The notes under the pieces: model-generated
Database searches by the model: none
Seen by the model: the letters and a program-made list of their open reading frames with translations, nothing else
Told to the model about the DNA's origin: nothing
Translations under genes and position numbers: made by a program
In this document: one piece after another, positions 39,601 through 49,800 of the stretch
How the letters are laid out: the number at the start of each line of letters is the position of its first letter
Position numbering within the stretch: position 1 is the stretch's first letter
Assembly (NCBI GenBank): GCA_964035575.1
Contig: OZ037872.1
Coordinates: 310,001-374,000, forward strand
Source: Rhynchopus sp. YZ270_cl-10
Lineage: Eukaryota; Euglenozoa; Diplonemea; Diplonemida; Diplonemidae
DNA length: 64,000 bases
Direction of reading: 5' to 3'

Positions 39601-40046
39601 ACACACCGCCCGGAGGCGCCGCAGGAGCAGTAACGTTCCTCCCTGTGGTGTGCGGACTGACTCTTTTCCAGGTCGTGCCCCTTATGGCATATGATAGCGC
39701 ACGCAGAGCAGCACCCCATCTCAGAGATACCGTAGCAGGTCCTGCAGCGGTACCATTCCTGGTCCGCCTCGCTTGTTGCGGTGACGGCGAAGGAGCACCC
39801 AGGCTTCTCCTTCGAGACAGAACGGCGTCCCGTGACCCTCATCCGAATTTCTCGTTCAATTCGTTCGTTCTCAGTCTTCTTAAACCGTTCTGTACCAAAC
39901 TTCAAAAGCAAGTACCCAATCAACAACACCCCCATCGCCAAGACCAGGCAAATCAACACCACAGCCTCCGCATCCATGGCGCAATGAATCGTCAAAAATT
40001 CGGGGAAACTCCCCCATGAAAAGTCGCATGTCGTTGTGTTGGTCAT
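36603..40046 (-). CDS. UBR-box / EF-hand / C2 polytopic membrane protein
   Basis: About 1147 residues from MTNTTT at 40046; the frame is open to 40091 and a start at 39977 is also possible. An N-terminal membrane segment (VVLICLVLAMGVLLIGYLLL) precedes a UBR-type zinc box with the expected Cys/His ladder (CRTCYGISEMGCCSAC, CHKGHD, YCSCGASGRC). Two EF-hands follow (DIDGDGVLSAKE, DSDGDGVVDRSEF), then a C2 domain with TSDPFVEV and NLNPVWNERFKF. The middle has about five membrane segments (YILKITFVAINIAGIILQW, VGIAIAIVGCFLFFVPLPV). The C-terminus has a coiled coil and a disordered Gly/Pro-rich tail. UBR boxes in known proteins read N-degrons; C2 and EF-hands bind calcium. The combination in one membrane protein is not known to me. 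Confidence 0.85.
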   Translation of the reverse strand: MTNTTTCDFSWGSFPEFLTIHCAMDAEAVVLICLVLAMGVLLIGYLLLKFGTERFKKTENERIEREIRMRVTGRRSVSKEKPGCSFAVTATSEADQEWYRCRTCYGISEMGCCSACAIICHKGHDLEKSQSAHHREERYCSCGASGRCVQNADFDASLRENVLRFYIEADADGKIPAPTNLRFHWHAGVDRSYFSSVFTNAQEEEDTRIFEYDQQKGELIAMGGALSGHDEDTAEQAIAAEWDAVYNKIDIDGDGVLSAKEIQDYFQKNKELQEKLSVGDQLSFENLLKRLDSDGDGVVDRSEFAVLVQELGLVNSVPTSLEVAVNCAKDLVAADALGTSDPFVEVRCVQGFDGTLNQVTSVKKKNLNPVWNERFKFALATTAVQFQINFVVYDQDKVGEPDFLGHAEVRFAPNELSSLATKTQETTLRLAGRPGNAGDVQLIRLHRGKLGYLVVTLRAHIDQTEQDTRIKKVGDAGRTLCRECRRKLFFIPKISDTKQWLDSQGIARRVKLLPHCICGAELLPDGWRDDLRQTFEQYRSAGEHDQTKIESCYPLAYHLSPGRIVAYILKITFVAINIAGIILQWIKRPERDPDQDFNLLVLCLVWGELIYLCLRGLVLVQSSYLVGWWGMSAMLPDTILGAHALRIVAVGWFPTMWLRRFQTTHQRTTIMQTRHFVARVGIAIAIVGCFLFFVPLPVYVVVAKLALFRHLFGTSVLPDGSVNLSFADIVIVANFANNLRNVMDVVSDSTPTELRLPKGLWLAVVQRLRGPDGERLKTVLGLLSFPPKERSLPLLYEVFVLNKDSVYHSKRTDDDDRKNETHGATDTFADTGTDLEKPLLDQNNSTLPGGEGGGWFGDATEKLQGEIERLELESIHARAEVKKLRDEIIALETLQLTATSPVQMAVRRVLIDFLEKINSNVQHQLQQGLAIAEGRNKDLVDLVKKVSDNPLLDNNVKTILIDSLGGKYGVAKRADDDSFALPSPPVVFPPSRQQRRVDHSQPTTLLRAHTAGPGYPPSGVSNPLIPSANEAEFLETPLALPDLPPEGGEGWRPSPLDGGGGGGGGGGSVTLGSPPLSMSRSPKSISVTPGQRAPASPFARHESSPSRATKAKHFSHLTKYAVPKEDQNVERSDKRDGRRSMMIMPPV

Positions 40047-40335
40047 TTTTTTAGATTTGTTTTGGGGATCGATCCGAGGTGTATTTTTCACATTTGCAGG
40101 GGGGAAAGGGGAGGATAATTTTTCTGTTCGGGAGGAGTGGATTTAGGCAAATTCTTGTGGGAATAAAACAGTTTTAAAAAAAGGAGTCTTTTTTTTTGAA
40201 GAAAAACTACAAACAGGAAAAAAGTCTCATTTTCACGCTGTAAAGCTGAAATGGCGATTTAAAAAAAAAAAACACTAATTGCATGAATTTTGTCCAAGTT
40301 GGGCAAAATTATACACACCTTCGAACATACTTCGC

Positions 40336-40512
40336 AGTCCGCCTGAGTCCGCCAATAAAACAGTTGACTTGAAATACAAAGCCCTCTCGTGAACAGTGTA
40401 CCTTAGTACATGATCGGCTGTACCGGGGTGGACCCCAACCATGCAGTCCTACATCCATTTTGTAGTTTCCGCCGGAGTTGAGGCAGACTTTTGGCGGACT
40501 CAGGCAGACTAT
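40336..40512. mobile_element. Inverted-repeat element carrying a family-B copy
   Basis: GTCCGCCTGAGTCCGCCAA (40337-40355) is inverted as TTGGCGGACTCAGGCAGAC (40493-40511) with one change. The interior includes a family-B repeat at 40363-40453 with CGG-CTGTA-CCG and the CCAACCATGCAGTCC end. No target duplication is clear. It sits between the UBR-box gene start and the coiled-coil gene end. Confidence 0.65.
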
Positions 40513-40583
40513 ACAGTTCCAACATCTCAAAAAGTGAAAAAGTCTTTAAATTTGAATATTTGATCTGCACATTTAATTTTTTT

Positions 40584-43493
40584 CTACCAATCCACATCAT
40601 ATATCGACGGTGTCATCTTCGACCTTTGATGCGTGAGATACAGACAGGAATCGACTGTCCCTGGGATTGCTGTGGGGAGTCCTGTGAAGGTTCCGAGGGG
40701 CTCTTTTGTGACGGGGAGCGGGGAGAGGAGCTTTGGCTTTGCGGCTTGCTGCTGCTGCACTACACCTTCGGGGGCGACCCAGTTTGGTTCGCAGATATGC
40801 TGAGAGGCGTCGGTGTTGGCGAGAACTGCGAGGTCCCTTTGCAATGCTGAAGGCATATAATGCAACAACGGCGCAGACGCATCAAAGGTCTGCTGGTTCA
40901 CAGGCTCCCCCAAGACCTCCAACACCCCACGCAACGTCTTCTCCACCCCTCCTCGACTCACCTCAGCCAGCTCCAATCGGTTCCTTAAGGTGCCTTCCCC
41001 AAGAGAACGGCTCTCAGAGGACAGCACCCTATCCACTTCCATGCCTTGTATATTCGATTCTAAACCACGAATTCTGTTTTGGAGATAAGTGATATCTGCA
41101 GACTTCCGTTCTAATTGGTCCTGGAGAATGCGGAAGTGGAAGTTGTCTTTTATTGCGGTGGACACCTTTTCAAGGTTTGCAATCTCTTTTTTGGCGGCGG
41201 AAAGCTCGGTTCTGGTGTCAGTATGGTCGCGTCTTGCTTCTTCTAATGCTAATTCGGTTTCTTCCTGCAGTCGTAACAGACGTTGCACTTCGACACATTG
41301 GTCGGCCTCGCGCTTTGTGATAGTTTCAATGCTTGTTTGCAAAAGACTGACCTCATCTCGATGCTGTGCGCTCAGCTTCTGTAAGCGTAGAGTATGGTCC
41401 TTAATGGTGTCCTGTAGCAGCCGTGTTTTAGATTTGTTGACTCGATTCCCCTCTTCCACCTCCTTCTCAAGCATTGTGACGCTGACATCGAGGCTCGATT
41501 TTGATGCATTGTACTTCACAGCCTCTGCAAGGTATTGCTGCTCCATGGTGCTGAGTTGGTCTTGGGTTTCGCTGAGACACCGAGCTTTTGCGTTGCGTTC
41601 ACTTCGCATCGTTTCGAGCTCTTCTTTTACCTCAACGGATTCCTGCTTAAGATCCGCGATGTTCTGCTGCAGTGCGAAGACCTGCACATCAACCTCTTTC
41701 GCCTGTTGAATTCTACGCTCGATTTGGCTTCTCGTTAGTGTCTCAGTTTTTTGCCTTTCTTCTGCAAGAGACCGTTCTGCCGCATCCCTCTCCTGCTCCA
41801 ACTGAACAATCTTTGATAATGCACGTTGCCCTTCATAACTCACATTTAATTGCGCAGAGTGAAGTGCTGCTTTTGACCGTGCACTATGCGCATCATGCTT
41901 TAACTGCAATTCACGAAATTGCTGTTCCGCTGAAATCCTTTTTTGTCTTTCCAGAAGCGCTGCATCACGGGAGGATGCCACCTCTGTGGAGAGGTGTCTG
42001 CATCGCTCGATGTGCTCCAATTTGCTTTTCTCCCATGCGCGGGTCCGCTCAGCAGCGTCAGTGACGGCTGCATGCAAGGCAGATTCGACCTCTTGATGGA
42101 CGTCTCGTTTGATTGCAGCGTCTACCTGCATTTCTGATATGTTTTGTCTTTGCCCGCGTCTTTCTATTGCACAGCTTTCCTCCAATGCTGCAAGCTGTGC
42201 GGTCAGCTCTGCAGTGTGTATTGCCTGCTTCTCGGCAGAGGCGTTCAATGAATCGATCTTAGCCTGCTTTGTTGACACCTCCTCGAGGAGAAGCTCGCGG
42301 TCTGTGGTAGATCTCATGTGTTGTTGGAATAGTGCCAAAGCTGAGTCATGCTTCTCCAAATGGGCGGCCTGTTCGGAGAGCAAAACGTTCTTCCGGTCTA
42401 ACTCTGCTGACATAGCTTTGAGGGTTGCTGCCATGCCACCGTACTCCTCGAGAACAGATTGTTCGGTCGCAGCGTATTTCGTTTCTGCGTCAGTCGCAGA
42501 CTCTTCTTTCAATAGTGTTAAGTATAGTTCTGCTAAGCGAACGTCTTCTTGTAAGAGAAAGGATGATGCACAAACCTTGTGTATCGTGTTGGTATCGGAA
42601 AGTTCTGTTTGTGTGGCAAATTCGTGGTCCAATGTCTCGGTGATGTAGCAGCAGTGTGTCGTCGGTGTGGTGTGATTGTATTTCAAGAGATTTGCCGCGT
42701 ACGAAGCGATCTGTCCTGCCACAATGCCACCTCCGTTCACAGCGTCGCCACGACCTCCAATGGAAGTCACACCCTTTCCTTCTAGAACAACGCTTTTTGC
42801 AATTTCCGCCGAAATCTGATCCGCATGCTCTGCAACATCTACGTCCATCTGCACCCCTTTTTCGCCAAAAACGACGCCCTTTAGGTTACCTCGAAAACCC
42901 ATATCAGAGGTCACACAAAGCACATATTCGTTTTCTCTGCTGAACAGAACGAAATGACAGACACCACCACCTCCCCCTCCTCCCCCATCAAGAACATCAG
43001 ACATAACCTGCAATGCAGTGTCTTCTTGCGATGAAATCAAGGCATCTAACGCACACGACGACTCCCCACCTTGCGCAAGCACCTCAGAGAACAAAGCGAT
43101 GCTTGACGCGCGTTTGTTTTTCCTAAAGCTTGTGGACGCTTCGACAACGGTGGACAGTCCTCTTGGCCGTCTTGGAGCTTCTCCTCCTCCCCCTCCCCCC
43201 TCCCTTACTACCGAACACCCTACCATCTCGACACGAAACCCCCAGGCCCGTTGGATCCCATCAACGCAGCCAAGAAGCCGTTTGACATTCTGCGAGTCAG
43301 CGTCGCTTGCCTCCGGGGTAGGGTCGGGTAAGGTAGATACAACTAACGCATTGCAGGTAGTATGTGCACCATTTGGATCGTCCGGACTATCGAAGCTTTC
43401 GAACGAAACGTCGGGGAGAATGGGGACAGCACAGTGGATAGCATGGCGGGATTGTCGCAGCACCGCGACTGCATCGTGTATAGGGGTAGACAT
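40584..43493 (-). CDS. Long coiled-coil protein with unrecognised N-terminal domain
   Basis: 969 residues. The first 290 are mixed alpha/beta with poly-Gly loops (HFVLFSRENEYVLCVTSDMG, FRGNLKGVVFGEKGVQMDVD), of a family I do not recognise. From about residue 320 to 850 it is an almost continuous coiled coil rich in Glu, Gln, Arg and Leu. The last 110 residues are less helical with Pro-rich segments. The layout suggests a cytoskeletal or flagellar structural protein. Single exon. The strongly biased antisense frames over this gene are shadows. Confidence 0.85.
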   Translation of the reverse strand: MSTPIHDAVAVLRQSRHAIHCAVPILPDVSFESFDSPDDPNGAHTTCNALVVSTLPDPTPEASDADSQNVKRLLGCVDGIQRAWGFRVEMVGCSVVREGGGGGGEAPRRPRGLSTVVEASTSFRKNKRASSIALFSEVLAQGGESSCALDALISSQEDTALQVMSDVLDGGGGGGGGVCHFVLFSRENEYVLCVTSDMGFRGNLKGVVFGEKGVQMDVDVAEHADQISAEIAKSVVLEGKGVTSIGGRGDAVNGGGIVAGQIASYAANLLKYNHTTPTTHCCYITETLDHEFATQTELSDTNTIHKVCASSFLLQEDVRLAELYLTLLKEESATDAETKYAATEQSVLEEYGGMAATLKAMSAELDRKNVLLSEQAAHLEKHDSALALFQQHMRSTTDRELLLEEVSTKQAKIDSLNASAEKQAIHTAELTAQLAALEESCAIERRGQRQNISEMQVDAAIKRDVHQEVESALHAAVTDAAERTRAWEKSKLEHIERCRHLSTEVASSRDAALLERQKRISAEQQFRELQLKHDAHSARSKAALHSAQLNVSYEGQRALSKIVQLEQERDAAERSLAEERQKTETLTRSQIERRIQQAKEVDVQVFALQQNIADLKQESVEVKEELETMRSERNAKARCLSETQDQLSTMEQQYLAEAVKYNASKSSLDVSVTMLEKEVEEGNRVNKSKTRLLQDTIKDHTLRLQKLSAQHRDEVSLLQTSIETITKREADQCVEVQRLLRLQEETELALEEARRDHTDTRTELSAAKKEIANLEKVSTAIKDNFHFRILQDQLERKSADITYLQNRIRGLESNIQGMEVDRVLSSESRSLGEGTLRNRLELAEVSRGGVEKTLRGVLEVLGEPVNQQTFDASAPLLHYMPSALQRDLAVLANTDASQHICEPNWVAPEGVVQQQQAAKPKLLSPLPVTKEPLGTFTGLPTAIPGTVDSCLYLTHQRSKMTPSIYDVDW

Positions 43494-44128
43494 CGTGTGG
43501 TATGTGACAACTTTGTATTAGTGTAGACACCCGAGGATGCACTCTTTTGGAACTGTAAGGTTGGCGCGTTTGAGGAAAGTATTAATAAGTGAAAAGTGAA
43601 ATCAAAGGGGAAAAGAGTGATAAAAAACGGATGGTGCTCAAAGCGACCCACCTATCCTCTGGTATTGAAAAGCAGTAGGAGTGCGTGACCCCACGCCGTG
43701 AAAGGAGTTGGCGTGAAGCCTCTCTGGAGTGTGGGTGATGTGTAGATCTTGGTTGTAGTAGCGAATATTCAATGGAAGAACATTGAAAGGCCGAAGTGAG
43801 GTTTTGTGTGGTTTTCACGAGGTAAATAAAGAAAGAACATAGTTGAAATGTGCTAAAAAAACGCATCTCAGCCGAGCTCAAGCAAAGGGTATGAATAAAA
43901 GGAAAATGGGGGAAAAGGCTTTGGTTTTATCGAGGTGTTTTGTATTTTGTATGTTCTTTTTAAAAAAAAACGGTGTTGTGTTCTCTTTTGTTTCTCATCC
44001 ATGGATAGACAAAGATCTTTTCTAACATCCCCCCACTCAAAAATTCCTTCTTTTTTAAAAAAAGTCATAAAAAATGTGAATTTTTTGAGTTGAAATATCC
44101 ATGTTCATCAAAAAAGTAAAAAGTTTAT

Positions 44129-44163
44129 AAGATGACCTTAAGCCTCTCGTGCTTAGTCACCTT
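44129..44163. repeat. Family-A hairpin, best-formed copy
   Basis: AAGATGAC pairs with GTCACCTT (one mismatch), then a 2-base 5' bulge (CT), then TAAGC pairs perfectly with GCTTA around the loop CTCTCGT. This copy defines the family structure. Confidence 0.75.
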
Positions 44164-44282
44164 ATATTAAAAAAAAAAATATATAGATCAAAAAACTAAA
44201 CACAGCACTGAAAGGGAAACAATAGATAGACGAAGAAGAGAGAGAAGATGGAGAGAGAGGGGTTGAACTCACCTGCGAATCG

Positions 44283-44313
<31 letters not shown>

Positions 44314-44705
44314 GGGAAAAGACAGGAGGCATAGGTAGACTCTTTACACTACTGATTTTTTCAACAACCAGTTTTCCCGAAATCCTATCCAAAACCCCAG
44401 TGAAAATAGTATAAAAAAAAAACAGAAAAATAACCAAACACATATTTGTCAAAAAAGTAAACCACACAAACCATTTTCCCACGACATCCTCTTCGTTTTT
44501 TTTTCTCTTGTATTTTAAATATGTGTGCAGACTATGTCTTTACTAGACGCCCTCCCCCTGTCCCCCAGACCCGGAAAAAAAAAAGGGGGGGAGTAATGGT
44601 GAACGTTTCCCTCACCTTTTCCCTTTTGAAAAAAAAAAAGATGCAAGATATAAAACATGCACGGAAAGTTCTTGGCATCAACAAAAAAAAGAGAAAAACT
44701 TTTGG

Positions 44706-44743
44706 TATGATGGACGTAAGCCTCACTGTGCTTGGTCATCATA
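44706..44743. repeat. Family-A hairpin with compensatory changes
   Basis: TATGAT pairs with ATCATA, GAC with GTC, and TAAGC with GCTTG around CTCACTGT. The lower stem differs from the 44129 copy in both arms yet still pairs. Confidence 0.65.
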
Positions 44744-45698
44744 GTAAAAAAAAAAAATCAAATACCCATTTCCCCCTGTTTACAAAGATAAGGACACACC
44801 CCGCCTTTGCACAGTAATAAATACAAAAAAAAAAAAAAAAAAAGGAGCAAGCTATAGGGAGATCGGAAGAAACAACATTTAAAAAAAAAAATCCCCCCTC
44901 GCTGAAAAAACACAAACACAAACACAACACTCACACACCTCTCCCACCTGCCTTGGTAGGTATATTTTTGTTTTTATTTTTTTTTAAATTTTGCGAAGAA
45001 ACAGAACAACAGGTTTTATTTTTGTGCACCTAAAAAAAGAAAATTGTAGTGTACCTCTCTCGTACACGCACATCCTTCAATTTTTTTTGAAAAAAGAGGG
45101 GAAAATAAAGATTGCATCTAAACGTCGTGACTCAAAACAAAGAAAAGTTGGGATAAAAATTAACCGAAGTCTCATGGAATTTTGTCACCTTGATCACAAT
45201 CAAAACAAAAGCATGTATGTTTAGCCATCCCTTCACACTTCGACTGAAAAGGTGGTCATAAGGGGTAATACCTCACGAATTGGGCGAATCTTTGCAATGG
45301 GGGAGGGGGGTTTTTTTTCTGTGCAAATTTCTCGACAAATTTAGGAAATTTCCTTTTTGTATATTTTTTTTGTTTATCCAAGAACGTAGAGAGAAGAAAA
45401 TAGTATTGTTTTGAATAATAACCGTGTAAGCAAATATGTCGGGTATTTTGGGCCCCCCTTTTACGTTGTGTCGACAATCACCTGCTAGTGCAGGATCTGT
45501 ACTCAATGTCGCCCGAAGGCTATTGTACTTAAAAGAGGTTTTTTTTTTCCTGGGAAAACGTTGTTATGTTTTTTTTTTTTTTGACACCACACCACCGCTG
45601 TCATCACGCATTCGGAAGCTAGGGGGTTTGAGGTAATTTTTTTTTTTTCCCCTTCTTTTTGCTAATGTTTCTTTGTGGGACGGGGAATATAGTGGCAA

Positions 45699-45795
45699 CT
45701 GTATTGTGGTAATTGCCCATCATAATACATAATACACAATACAGCTGTATCGTGATGTGTATTCTGTATTATGATAGGCAATTATCACAATACAG
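45699..45795. repeat. Fold-back palindrome of 97 bp
   Basis: The left arm CTGTATTGTGGTAATTGCCC is matched by the inverted right arm with few mismatches, and pairing continues through ATCATAATACA to a short centre. MITE-like. Mismatches between arms show some age. Confidence 0.75.
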
Positions 45796-46218
45796 GCCAT
45801 CATTGGGGTGGATAGTGCACCTGAGAGACTCAGAAGTCCGCAATACAGCAAAAATAGGGGATTTATGCAGAAAAACCCATTCTTCAGTGTTGTTGTTTTT
45901 TTATAACAAAAATACGCCTTTATTTGTTGTTGTTGTTGTTAGCCTGTTGCTTCTCTACTTCTTGTTTGCCTGTATCCAGTGCCAGATCTGTGAAAAAAAA
46001 TAAAGTTGGATGGAATGTAATAGTAAACCGAAATATGCAAAATATAAGCTATCACTGCATCAGATCGACAAAGAAACTGATTGTGATTTTTATTTTACTC
46101 TGACTGGTTTCTTAGGGGGAAAATTGTGGGGTAAAACTCAGGAAGTGCAGTATTTCACTAGTGAAAATCAGATTACATTATTTCCTACCTATTTTGCGTG
46201 GCCGACGGGTGAAAAAAG

Positions 46219-46581
46219 AGGAAAAAAAAATGGGACGTGCACCGAAGATCATGGCTAAGAGGGATACGACAACAAGCCTCGTCAAAGAAGCAAAGAACAT
46301 CATGGCTGACACGCTCCCAACAACAATCCATAGAGGCGTACAACAGGGAGTGGTCCCGCTTCTGCTCGTACCACTCACTTGAAGAAACAGGAAAACCCGC
46401 CCCACTGTTGAACATCTGTTGACGTAGGCACATCAAGGAGGACGGGGGATTGGCTGCCAGTTCTGTGTGGACGGCATATTCGCTCAACGACGTGCTGAAG
46501 TCGCGCTACAACTTCAAGATGCAGGTTCATCCCCGAATCACTCCCCTTTTGAAGAAGTTTGAGGAAAACATCAAGCAGTAA
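46219..46581 (+). pseudogene. Fossil fragment of a tyrosine-recombinase element
   Basis: Plus-strand frames here have the flavour of the core-binding (SAM-like) domain of tyrosine recombinases of the Crypton/DIRS/Ngaro type (SIEAYNREWSRFCSYHSLEE; ASSVWTAYSLNDVLKSRYNF). The catalytic domain is not present, so it is a small, broken fragment. It is on the strand opposite to all host genes and next to a palindromic element. Family assignment rests on composition and pattern only. Confidence 0.35.
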
Positions 46582-46686
46582 GCCACATTCGACAGGGACC
46601 AACACAACAGATGTATTACATGCACACTATGACCTGCTTTTTTCCCCTTCGAAACCAGTCATTATAAAAAAAAATAATGGTTTTAG

Positions 46687-46822
46687 ATGAAAATCGGGCC
46701 TAATTTTCACGCGTGGGTGCATTCTTACCGAGTGCCTTTACTTCACGAGCGAAGCGAGTGGAGTAAAGATAACGAGGTAAAAAAAGCACCCACGCGTGAA
46801 AATTAGGCTCTCTGATTTTCAT
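46687..46822. mobile_element. Palindromic MITE-like element in the last resolved intron of the MYND gene
   Basis: CCTAATTTTCACGCGTGGGT followed by GC is perfectly inverted at the other end (about 46788-46811 on the right). Outer ATGAAAATC/GATTTTCAT arms extend the pairing, and the interior CTTTACTTC/GTGGAGTAAAG pairs as well. The centre is GAGCGAAGCGAG, containing the very stable GCGAAGC mini-hairpin. It starts about 40 bp after a splice donor. Confidence 0.8.
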
Positions 46823-46864
46823 TAAATCAATAGTTATAGTGTTAAATATAGGGGATTTACATAC

Positions 46865-49800
46865 TTCAATGGTCTGGTCGCGATCTATCAAAAACATTTG
46901 CGCAAACTCGTTCAGATCGTCCTCACCCCAGTCCTTCACAGTGTCAAGGCCCATGGACGCCGTTTGGAGCTTTTCGATGAAATTTTTCACAGCCGGCCCG
47001 GCACCCTTCTCACCCGGTTTTGTCTCTAAACTGTCACCCAATGTTGAATTGCCTGCGGGTTCTAAAGAGTCGCCCAATGAACCACCACCAGGCATACCCT
47101 GTGAGGAAAAAGAGAGAAGTTGAAATGTTGTTTCAAAAACTAACTATTCTACTGAATAGATGGTATATGAAGAGAAGTTGAAATGTGCAAAAATGCCCAT
47201 TTTCTCTTTGTTTCTTTACCCAAATACGCATACCGGAATAACACCCGAAAAGAACGCTGGCAGCTCGCTCCCTTTCCCTTCACCCATTTTCATTATGTCA
47301 CCCATATCCTTCGTTGGGCTCTTGTGCACATCTGTAATTGGTGTAGACGTTAAGCTGGAGGGAGAGTAAAGAACATACCAGCCCCTGGCCACGCACCTTT
47401 TTGCCCGGGTCTCCAGTTGCCGCCTGCCATTTGAAGCTGTGGTGAAGAAAATATAATGCAGCAAAACAAAGATTGTTTCATATACTAACTATTCTACTGT
47501 GAAGGTATAATAGGGTCAACAAAAAAAATAATCCAAGCAGTCGAAAATGCAAAATGCCCAGACAAAAATGGGCGGTTCTCCAAAATAAAGGAAAAAATCT
47601 TGAAATGAAAAGCTGGCCTTGAATTTATAAAAAAAATGTGCTGACGTACCTCATTCGCATTTTCTAATGACACCTGCCCACCCAACTGGTTGATCCCGCC
47701 AGTGTTCATTTTCAGACGCCTTACGATATTTTCGAGTGCCTCAATTCCATTATTGCAGTTCGCGCAGATGTCGGCAACAACTCTGTCGTTTTGTGTGGGT
47801 GGAAAATACTTATAAAAAATGAAGGCTAAATGCGTATAGGCGCAAAAAAAGGGGGGAATAGGCAAACATACGACATCAGCTGTTCTTTGCTTGCATTCTG
47901 CAGGAGTGCGTTTGACTGAGACGAAAGCTTCCCCGACCCTGCTGGGCTTGCACCACCTGGACGTGCTGCTGTCTGCTGCATTGTTTTCTTGTCCTTTTCC
48001 TGTAAGATGTTTTTTTCCCCACAATTCTTTCTCAAAGAAAAAGCAATCCTTTTGAGAAGTACTTTAAAAAAATCGCATACCGGCACAAACTGACCGCTGG
48101 GCGTAGGCGAGATGGTACTCAGGATCTGTGCGACGACCTCGGGCGACTTTCCTTGCAGGGACGGGACAAGTCTCCTAACAGGGCACACACTCTCGTGTGC
48201 GGTGTGCTCGTCCTGGCACTGTCTCGAGCAGTAGGCAACTTGGCTGTGGTGGGTATGTGTTGAACAATATGACGATCTGCTTTCTATTCGCAAAAAAAAG
48301 AGAATTTTTTTTTTTGATCTGCCTCACATTCAGGGTCCTCAGCCTGCACCCCTCTCTGGGAATTTTGGGGGTGCAAAAATTTTTCTGTACAAAACCCTTC
48401 AGAAAAGTCCATTCCGAGCTTTCTCCCCACACAAGCGGTCGTCACGCGCGCTTCGCGCGCGCTCCTCCCTGACAAAGTTGGAAGAGGTGTGAAAATTCAC
48501 GGGAAAATGGGGAAACCAGGGCCTGACTCTATTTTTTTGGGTTTTTGTGAAATCGTGGGAGGCTCAAAAAAATTTTCCTGCGCCCGTTTTTTATTTCACA
48601 TTGGGGTGTCTTTCCGCGAGCGAAGCGAGCGGAAAAAAATTTTAAGGTGTACCTCCGCGAGCGCAGCGAGCGGAAAATTACACTCAGTACCCATGCATAA
48701 AACGAAATACACTTCCACATAATCACTTCGCTTGCTTTCCTGGACTGCTAAAGGTGGCGACAATCGCAGGGAGCATCCCTGGCACCACTTTCACACATTG
48801 TGAGTGTGACAGCCACCTAGTGGTGCTTGGCTGTGTCTGTTGTGGTGCTGACGAAAAGCCAGAGAATCCCTGCTGAAGCCTGAAATCCCCCCTCAAAAAT
48901 TTTTTTTCGCAAAAAAACTTTTTTTTTTTGGGGGGGGGGTGCAAAAATATTTTTTGCACCCCCCGAATTTTCTTTTTTTTTTTTTTTCATACAAGTAAAA
49001 CGGACGTCACGGAAATGAAAAAAAAATGCTCGACCCACTGCCGTCGTTGCCGTGAAAAATAAAAAAAAACGGCCGTGAAAAAAAAGCGCCCTTTTTATGT
49101 ACAAAAATTTCACGGCCGTTAAAAAAAAACAACGGCCGTGAAATTTTTGTACAAGTCTTTGAAGGAACACACAGTGAAGTACGAGAAAAGGCGCCACTCA
49201 AGAACCATCCCACCTGATTTTTACCCCGCGGATAGGAATGTACAGACCAAACCCCACCCATTTCCCCCTATATTCCCACAACCCACCTGATTTATACCCC
49301 TGAAGAAAAGGAGGGTAGGGCAGGAGAGGACCGGTTAAGTGATATCGCACAGAAAACTGCGCTGGGTACTGGGTACTCCTTGTAGGGTCTTGTTGCCTTT
49401 TGGCACATGTATTGTGTCCACAGTGTGTTGTGTTCACTGCTCTGAAGGTGCTGGCTCTCATCTACCTGATGGGGTAAGTGACACAGCATCGACCCGCCAT
49501 CTGTAATCTTCTGGTTTCAACACTGCCTTTCAGTTCTGCATACTGAATTCGCAGCGTCCCGAGCGTCTCATAACCTCTTATTAGTCTTTGCCCGAGAAGG
49601 ATGTGTTTGGACTCACTCAACCCCGTTCATCACTCTTGTGCCAAAGAAAACATCGGGCAAACAGTACAAGTTCACGGGAGCAAAAGGGTGGACCCCTCCC
49701 TCTGCGCGTATCTCGCCAACGTAGCGAAGAAGATCCAGAGGTGTGCAGAACGTGATGCGGTCTATTTTCCGACAAAAAAGACGGAGGATAGCTGTTCAAT

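Larger units (their letters stand above)
43494..46218. other. Gene-free spacer rich in hairpins and homopolymers
   Basis: No credible gene. Family-A hairpins are at 44129-44163 and 44706-44743; a perfect GTGTAC / GTACAC hairpin with loop CTCTCTC is at 45049-45067. A fold-back palindrome lies at 45699-45795. Poly-T and poly-A runs over 20 bases occur near 44288-44313 and 44826-44843. Confidence 0.55.

Noticed and set aside
40309-40530. Conserved small protein encoded by family-B repeats (YSRSCTKVHCSREGFVFQV)
   Set aside because: The reading is shared only because the DNA repeat is shared. Frames differ at both ends and stems explain the conservation better.
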